DNA from: Ochrobactrum sp. Marseille-Q0166
Lineage (GTDB): Bacteria > Pseudomonadota > Alphaproteobacteria > Rhizobiales > Rhizobiaceae
DNA: 64,000 nt
Direction of reading: 5' to 3'
Assembly (NCBI RefSeq): GCF_014397025.1
Contig: NZ_JACJUO010000002.1
Location: 1,291,501 to 1,355,500, forward strand
Part shown: positions 58,846 to 64,000 of the stretch, one piece after another
Position numbering within the stretch: position 1 is the stretch's first letter
Layout of the letters: every line of letters starts with the position of its first letter
Notes under the pieces: generated by a model
Databases searched by the model: none
Seen by the model: the letters and a program-made list of their open reading frames with translations, nothing else
What the model was told of the DNA's origin: nothing
Program-made: the position numbers and the translations under genes

Positions 58846-59940
58846 TTGAAGTGCGACTTGCAAATGATAACAATGAGTTATCCAATGCAAGGAACTCTTC
58901 ATGGACCGCGCACCTATTCGCATATTGATTTGGATGAACGCCGCAGAATAGCGCGCTGGCGCACTGCAAAGCTTTCCGTCGACGTTATTGCTGAGAAGCT
59001 TGGAAGGCATCGCTCGACCATTTTTCGTGAACTGAAACGCAATCAGTTTAACGATGATGAGATCAAGGATTTAAACGGCTATTATTGTACGATTGCTGAC
59101 CAGAAATGCCATGAGCGTCGCTCGAAGCAACGAAAACTTATTCGTTATGATCAGCTCCGGCAGTCCGTGATCCAGCACATCAGCGATGGGTGGTCACCGC
59201 AACAGATTGCCGGGAGAATGCGGTTGGAGCGGCATCCCGTTTCTGTCAGTCATGAAACGATCTATCAGTTTGTGTATTCCACCGACGGTCGAAAAAAAGA
59301 GCTTTGGAAATATCTGCCCAAACGCCGTGCCAAACGACGCCCACGTCATGCCCGACGTCATCAAGGACGCCGCTTTCCACCGGAATTGAGCATTCTTTAT
59401 CGTCCAGACATGGTCGCCAGACGCAAGCAGTTCGGACACTGGGAATGCGACCTAATCCAGTTTCGCAAGAGGTTTGGCAAGGCCAATGTGACGTCTCTGG
59501 TTGAGCGGGTGAGCCGCTTTACGGTGTTGCTACGCAACAATGATCGTCAGTCAAGGCCGGTTATGGATGGGGTGATTAGGGTACTCCAGCCCCTGCCCCA
59601 AATGGCCCGCCGATCGATAACTTTTGATCGTGGTACTGAGTTTACAGAATGGTCCTATCTGCAGAATGGGATAGGGTCTCAAACATGGTTCTGTGATCTG
59701 CAGTCACCCTGGCAGAAAGGCACTGTTGAGAACTCCAATAGGCGCACAAGACGCTGGCTTCCCCGAGACTTTGATCCGCTCACCCTCAGTGATCGCGACC
59801 TCGCATTCATCTGTCATTGCCTCAACAATACACCGCACAAATGTTTGGGGTACAAAACACCTGCAGAAGTCTTTCGGCAGAAACTCTTCGCAAACAGACA
59901 TCGTTTTGCGTAAACTCAAACCGAAAAGTCGCGCTTCAGC
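58846..59940 (+). mobile_element. IS30-family insertion sequence, apparently complete
   Basis: About 1.1 kb. The ends are inverted repeats: TTGAAGTGCGACTT at 58846-58859 and, on the other strand, CTGAAGCGCGACTT at 59926-59939 (two mismatches). The enclosed transposase is intact. The exact outer boundaries and target duplication could not be fixed. It separates the acylase/M20 genes from oppA, all of which face the other way. Confidence 0.85.
58873..59913 (+). CDS. IS30-family transposase
   Basis: 346 residues from ATG 58873 (ATG 58864 is an alternative); an open stretch before 58846 lies outside the element. The N-terminal HTH has ERRRIARWRTAKLSVDVIAE and LGRHRSTIFRELKRN. The DDE catalytic core shows HWECDLI (first D), SITFDRGTEF (second D) and the late Glu in SPWQKGTVENSNRRTRRWLP with the family helix. 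The C-terminus is LGYKTPAEVF. It should cut and paste the element through the inverted repeats. Confidence 0.93.
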   Translation: MSYPMQGTLHGPRTYSHIDLDERRRIARWRTAKLSVDVIAEKLGRHRSTIFRELKRNQFNDDEIKDLNGYYCTIADQKCHERRSKQRKLIRYDQLRQSVIQHISDGWSPQQIAGRMRLERHPVSVSHETIYQFVYSTDGRKKELWKYLPKRRAKRRPRHARRHQGRRFPPELSILYRPDMVARRKQFGHWECDLIQFRKRFGKANVTSLVERVSRFTVLLRNNDRQSRPVMDGVIRVLQPLPQMARRSITFDRGTEFTEWSYLQNGIGSQTWFCDLQSPWQKGTVENSNRRTRRWLPRDFDPLTLSDRDLAFICHCLNNTPHKCLGYKTPAEVFRQKLFANRHRFA

Positions 59941-59991
59941 CTGACCTCACAAGCTCCGGTTTTGGAGGACGGAATGGGAACTAGAAGCAGG

Positions 59992-60205
59992 TTTTGTGAT
60001 CCCAACTCACTCTGGCAAAAAGGTGCGATTGAGAACAGCAACTAGCGGATTCGACGGTATTTACCCAAGCAATACTGACCTGACGTAGGTCAGTCAGGCT
60101 TAGTTGACTGACCTCGCCCACAATCTCAATGCAACGCCGCGGAAGTATCTAGGATTTAAGACGCCAACCGAAGTTTTTGCTACACTTTTGCAGGAAGCAG
60201 CATAA
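59992..60205 (+). mobile_element. Degraded fragment of a second IS30-family transposase
   Basis: Two pieces of an IS30 C-terminus are readable in different frames: FCDPNSLWQKGAIENSN, then an in-frame stop and RIRRYLPKQ; later LTDLAHNLNATPRKYLGF and KTPTEVFATLLQEAA ending TAA at 60203-60205. Between them lies an 8-bp perfect inverted repeat (60074-60094). The sequence differs from the adjacent complete IS30, so it is an older, separate insertion. It abuts the stop codon of the acylase gene on the opposite strand. Confidence 0.8.
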
Positions 60206-62581
60206 TCAGATAGCCTCATCAACGGCATGATGCACTTGTTTGCACTTCACCGAAGATTTTAAAATAAGCTTTTCTCCTATGTTTTCTTCAATGCGGCCCC
60301 ACGAGTAAAGCATCGGCAAAGGCTTGCTTTCATGCCAGTTTTCAAGAAGGTCGGTATAATGCTGGGATGTCGGTACTCCCGATTGTCCGGGATTGTTGAC
60401 AAACAAACTTTTATCCCACTCCCCCACGTCAATGATCATCCGGACAGATGGACCAGCTATAACCGAGAAGTCGTGCAATCGGTACGTGGAATAATTAAGC
60501 GTCGAGCTGCTGCCGCCCAGGGCTACCGGTGCAATCGACCAGTCGTTCTTTGTCAACGACTGTAACGGATGGCGTAGTTCAAGTTTATGAATGGCGCCCC
60601 AAGCCCATTGCGCGGCATCTGCCCCCATCAAAGAGGCGCATTCAGTCCAGGCGTCGGCGAGGCTTTGCTCAATAGCTGCGATATGCTTGGAGGAGGTTTC
60701 CGCATTTTCCAGCCATGTGACTATGCTCGGTGAATCAAACGGCATAAGCAGCGGCACAACATCCGGGGCAGCACCTTCTGCCTTTGCAACAATCGGACCA
60801 AGATACTTGTTCAACCAGACTTCAAAAAGTGCTGCCGATGCAGATTTTGCCGATAGGTCCGCATCCCAATCGCGAAGAAGCAGTACAGCCGGGTCATCGC
60901 TGTTCGGATACAATTCTTTGAGGCATTTCAGCGCTCGAGCTGCAATGGGCGAAAAAGTGGAGGCTTGCAGGTGCGCGCAGTCTTCAAGCGATATTGGCGC
61001 TTTGCGTGACAGCGCTTTATGCAAGGTGTCGTGACGACTGCTATCCAGCCATTCATAACCAATGGCTGGATTGGTGGCAGTCCACTCATCAGGTACATTC
61101 ATGGCGTTGGCGGTCGCGATAAAGCCGCGTTCTGGGTTAACTTCAACAGGACCAGACTGCGCAGCCAGATAGCCATTCCACTCATAACGCCCATCACCGG
61201 GGACCGGTAAAAGTCCGTCCCAATTCTCGCGAACAGGCGTGGCCCCTGAAGGCTTCCATGCAATAGTGTTTGTTGTATCTGCATAGATGTGATTTACCGA
61301 CGGGCATCCCCAGCCATCCAGCGCGCTGACATAACCAGCATAGGTTTTAGCCCGCATGACGGACAGGCTGGCCATATAAGGTGCCATTCCCGCTTCCATC
61401 CAGACAGTGCGCAGGCCAAAGGCGCGATTGTTCGCTTTATCCTCGTAGAGCACAGGACCATGCCGCGTGAATTTGAGCTCGACGGTTTGATCCGAATGTC
61501 CCTTAACGGGAATCTTTTCAGTAATCGTCGTGAACCTTTCCCAACTTCCTTGATATGCATATTGGTCGTGATTGTTTTCATCAGTCTGATAGACGTAGAT
61601 ATCTTCCTGATCTGCTCCAAAGATGGTGAGGCCAAAAGCTGCGGTGCCGTTATGGCCCATCGAAATCCCGGGAACCATTGGCTCCCCTGCGCCGATCACA
61701 TCAAGGCCCGGCATCGACAGGTGAACCACATAACGGATTGATGGCAGGCCGTGAGTCCGGTGGGGATCGAGCGCCAGTATCGGTCGCCCGGTCGAGGTCT
61801 TTTCAGCTGCGATTGCCCAATTATTGGAACCCTCTTCAAAAGAGGCGCGGGCGATGGCGCCGGACGCCGAAACAACCGTCCAGAGACCTGCTTCATCAAG
61901 TGTTGCAGCTAAGCGCTCTTTGGAGAAGGTGGCAGGACTGACGGCAAGCTGGAAATCGCGTAAAACCCTGTCAGTCATGATGTTGGGGTCAAAGCCATCA
62001 ACCGGCTTTGGTGCCACATCATGCGACAATTCCTTGCGCAACCGATCAAGCTTTGAGCCCTGCTCCACACCTGCTTTTGCCATGACTTTTGAACGCAAAA
62101 GCTCCGATGATGCATTGCGCGTCAGCGAATGGGTGCGTACGCGCACAACGTCTTCAGCACACCACCGATCAGGCTTGTGCCCGAGCAGAGAGAACTCCGG
62201 CGGAAGTGCCCTCTCGCCCGCTTCACAGGCATCGATATATGAATTGATACCTTCAGCAAAAGCCGCGCATATCTGTTCAGAGTCTGGGCCATAGGCATCC
62301 CATTCCGGTGCCATATCTCCGCGATAAAGCAGCAGGCGTGCGGCCCTGTCCTGCTCAAGATAGCCGGGGCCAAAATCACGCGCCAGCAGGCCAAGTCCAC
62401 GCTTGCGCGCAATATCAATCTGCCAAAGGCGGTCGCGCGCGGCATTAAAGCCTTGCGCGAAAAACAGATCATGCAGGTTTTCCGCCCTGATATGGGCTAC
62501 GCCCCAATGATCCACACTGATCGTGACATCATCAAGCAGGCCCGCGACGTGAACTGCCGTTAATCTTGTAGCATCGGCCAT
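60206..62581 (-). CDS. Penicillin-acylase family hydrolase without signal peptide
   Basis: 791 residues, Ntn-hydrolase of the penicillin G acylase/AHL acylase family. An alpha part (1-251) is followed by GSNNWAIA, where cleavage before Ser252 would expose the nucleophile of the beta chain. Other landmarks are WGVAHIRAENLHDLFFAQGF, LDPHRTHGLPSIRYVVHL and GHNGTAAFGLT. Most characterised members are exported, but here no signal precedes the catalytic part, so a cytoplasmic site is likely. It would deacylate N-acyl amino acids or peptides. It sits 17 bp after an M20 gene. Its C-terminal codons touch an IS30 scar, so the end may be altered. Confidence 0.9.
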   Translation of the reverse strand: MADATRLTAVHVAGLLDDVTISVDHWGVAHIRAENLHDLFFAQGFNAARDRLWQIDIARKRGLGLLARDFGPGYLEQDRAARLLLYRGDMAPEWDAYGPDSEQICAAFAEGINSYIDACEAGERALPPEFSLLGHKPDRWCAEDVVRVRTHSLTRNASSELLRSKVMAKAGVEQGSKLDRLRKELSHDVAPKPVDGFDPNIMTDRVLRDFQLAVSPATFSKERLAATLDEAGLWTVVSASGAIARASFEEGSNNWAIAAEKTSTGRPILALDPHRTHGLPSIRYVVHLSMPGLDVIGAGEPMVPGISMGHNGTAAFGLTIFGADQEDIYVYQTDENNHDQYAYQGSWERFTTITEKIPVKGHSDQTVELKFTRHGPVLYEDKANNRAFGLRTVWMEAGMAPYMASLSVMRAKTYAGYVSALDGWGCPSVNHIYADTTNTIAWKPSGATPVRENWDGLLPVPGDGRYEWNGYLAAQSGPVEVNPERGFIATANAMNVPDEWTATNPAIGYEWLDSSRHDTLHKALSRKAPISLEDCAHLQASTFSPIAARALKCLKELYPNSDDPAVLLLRDWDADLSAKSASAALFEVWLNKYLGPIVAKAEGAAPDVVPLLMPFDSPSIVTWLENAETSSKHIAAIEQSLADAWTECASLMGADAAQWAWGAIHKLELRHPLQSLTKNDWSIAPVALGGSSSTLNYSTYRLHDFSVIAGPSVRMIIDVGEWDKSLFVNNPGQSGVPTSQHYTDLLENWHESKPLPMLYSWGRIEENIGEKLILKSSVKCKQVHHAVDEAI

Positions 62582-62598
62582 GGCCGCACCTCTGGCTG

Positions 62599-63732
62599 TT
62601 ATTCCAGTGAGAGAAACAGGCCCGCATGAAGGCGGGCGCGTTCGACCAGACTGTCTTCGAAAATATACTCGCCCAGCGTATGCAGACCTTCACCGCGTAC
62701 GCCAATGGAATCGAGCGTCGGCACGCCGAGAGCTCCGGTAAAATTACCATCCGAGCCGCCGCCCGAACTCTGGACCGACATTGTGAAGCCGATTTCCTTT
62801 GCAATATCATTGGCAAAGTTGAAGAGCTTCATATCCTGCGGCTGCCCCGGCTCCCAAACCGGACGCGTAACGCCGCGGGTAACAATCAGCTCAACACCGT
62901 CTTTGTCGCCGCCCAATGCCATGATGCGCGCAACGCCGTCTTCCAAATCTTTCTGCGTTTTGGCCATACTGAGAGCTTCTGCATTACAGCTAGAAGAAAC
63001 ACAATTAACCCATTGACCTGCATGAATAACACCTACCGAGAAAGTGCAATCATCTGTCGTCAGTGCCTCAATCTCGATAATTTTTTCGGCCATACGACGG
63101 ATTGCCGAGCGGCCTTCCTTTAGCAACCAACCGGCATGGCTTGGCTTGCCCACGGTCTCAAGATTGTATCGCGCGATTGCATAACGGCCAACGACCGCGC
63201 CACCATCACGCAGTGCAGGTTCCGGCACCAGCACATATTTGTTCTTAAGCGCTTCCTGCTCAATCAGATCGCGGGTCGAAGGTGTGCCAACTTCTTCATC
63301 CGGTGTCAGCAGGAACGTAACAGGAAGCTTCGTAGTCAAGCCGCTTCGGGCAATCTCACGCATGGCTTCAAGTGCAACGAAGTTACCGCCCTTCATATCC
63401 TGAATGCCGGGGCCGTAAAGTTTACCATCCTCGCGGCGATAGGGATTGATGTTGAGCACACCGAGCGGATGCACCGTATCAAGATGGCCTGAAACCAGAA
63501 TGCCCGGCTTGCCCTGATCCTTGTGGGGAAAACGGGCACGCAAAGAACCGCCAAAGCCCATGCGACCCGGAATGAATTCAATTGTGGCACCTGCCGCAGC
63601 AAAATCATAAGCGGCAACTTCAACCATGCGATTAACAGCGCTTGCATCGAAGGTCGGGCTTTCTGTCTCAATCCAAGGTCGCAGGCGCGCGATCATATCA
63701 TTAAGATTAAATGGCAATTCATGCATGCTCAT
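62599..63732 (-). CDS. M20-family metallopeptidase (carboxypeptidase G2-like)
   Basis: 377 residues, two-zinc hydrolase. Metal ligands are His and Asp in SGHLDTVHP and PGIQDMKGG, Glu-Glu in TPDEEVGTPS, an acidic residue in LVPEPAL, and His in EGLHTLGEYIFE. The lid/dimer domain contains GKPSHAGW. CPG2-like enzymes release C-terminal Glu or other amino acids from N-acyl or peptide substrates. Its start overlaps the upstream M20 gene (ATGA) and the acylase gene follows, indicating one operon. Confidence 0.93.
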   Translation of the reverse strand: MSMHELPFNLNDMIARLRPWIETESPTFDASAVNRMVEVAAYDFAAAGATIEFIPGRMGFGGSLRARFPHKDQGKPGILVSGHLDTVHPLGVLNINPYRREDGKLYGPGIQDMKGGNFVALEAMREIARSGLTTKLPVTFLLTPDEEVGTPSTRDLIEQEALKNKYVLVPEPALRDGGAVVGRYAIARYNLETVGKPSHAGWLLKEGRSAIRRMAEKIIEIEALTTDDCTFSVGVIHAGQWVNCVSSSCNAEALSMAKTQKDLEDGVARIMALGGDKDGVELIVTRGVTRPVWEPGQPQDMKLFNFANDIAKEIGFTMSVQSSGGGSDGNFTGALGVPTLDSIGVRGEGLHTLGEYIFEDSLVERARLHAGLFLSLE

Positions 63733-64000
63733 GCTGCTAAGTCCTTATTTAAAGGCAGACGGGTTTCAACAATTCGAGCATAGATCGACGCGCCAATAGG
63801 CAGCGTTTCCGGTTCAAGCACGAAAGCAGGATTATGCAATGCAGCTTTACCGCCATGCATCACGTTGATGTAAGCGCCCGGTACACGCGCGAGCATATCG
63901 GCAAAATCCTCGCTGCCCATGAAGGCTGGGCAATCGTCGCTCACATTGTCTTCACCCAGCACATCGCGGGCTGCCTCCATATAAGCATCGGAGAGTTCAT
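63729..64000 (-). CDS. M20-family amidohydrolase, C-terminal part (runs off window)
   Basis: The frame is open through the right edge; the internal ATG at 63980 is not the true start (upstream residues ELSDAY continue). Visible are PAFMGSEDFADMLARVPGAY with the conserved metal-binding Glu-Asp of the aminoacylase/HipO/AbgB branch, and LHNPAFVLEP with the C-terminal catalytic-site His. It overlaps the next gene by 4 bp. Likely substrates are N-acyl amino acids or amidated dipeptides. Confidence 0.88.
   Translation of the reverse strand, partial: ELSDAYMEAARDVLGEDNVSDDCPAFMGSEDFADMLARVPGAYINVMHGGKAALHNPAFVLEPETLPIGASIYARIVETRLPLNKDLAA

Overview
The window looks like chromosomal DNA of a Brucellaceae alphaproteobacterium, most likely Ochrobactrum (Brucella sensu lato). 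Supporting signs are a MetA of the acetyl-CoA type, a Pha-type Na+/H+ antiporter with an A/B fusion, a DmpA-type aminopeptidase, a dispersed Rhizobiales-type intergenic repeat and moderate GC content. No rRNA, tRNA, CRISPR array or prophage was recognised. The species assignment is inference from gene content only.

Layout. 1-6.3 kb: the 3' part of an ABC exporter, then an iron-uptake block (TonB-dependent siderophore receptor, AraC-type regulator, FhuC-like ATPase without its permease or binding protein). 6.3-11.1 kb: C4-dicarboxylate locus dctD-dctB / dctA. dctA and its sigma-54 promoter with two tandem activator sites look intact, but dctB carries a frameshift and DctD has lost the Walker B glutamate and the GAFTGA threonine. 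11.1-17.1 kb: NDH-2, a 33-aa membrane microprotein, metA with a structured leader, a GH25 lipoprotein, two small paralogous Cys proteins and a MogA-like protein. 17.3-21.3 kb: four-gene peptide-modification/Anbu protease operon. 21.3-25.7 kb: peptide-binding protein, nitroreductase, FAD/NAD(P) protein. 25.7-31.7 kb: phaABCDEFG antiporter operon. 31.9-38.9 kb: regulator-cydDCABX for cytochrome bd oxidase. 39.4-44.4 kb: complete branched-chain 2-oxoacid dehydrogenase operon. 44.4-52.1 kb: SURF1, a 59-aa basic protein, a soluble FtsK, a DmpA-like peptidase divergent from an MFS transporter, and AlkB. 52.3-64 kb (all minus strand): peptide ABC transporter oppA-(oppA remnant)-oppB-oppC-oppDF, preceded by a penicillin-acylase homologue and two M20 hydrolases. 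An intact IS30 element and an older IS30 scar split this cluster.

How the genes work together. The cyd block makes, assembles and probably autoregulates a high-affinity oxidase. Bkd converts valine, leucine and isoleucine oxoacids to acyl-CoA. The right-hand block reads as uptake of peptides or acylated amino acids followed by intracellular deacylation and hydrolysis. The items most worth a second look are the double lesion in dctB/dctD, the in-frame shrunken oppA paralogue, three separate IS30 traces (one only about 95 bp), the Anbu operon, and several genes of 33-94 codons.
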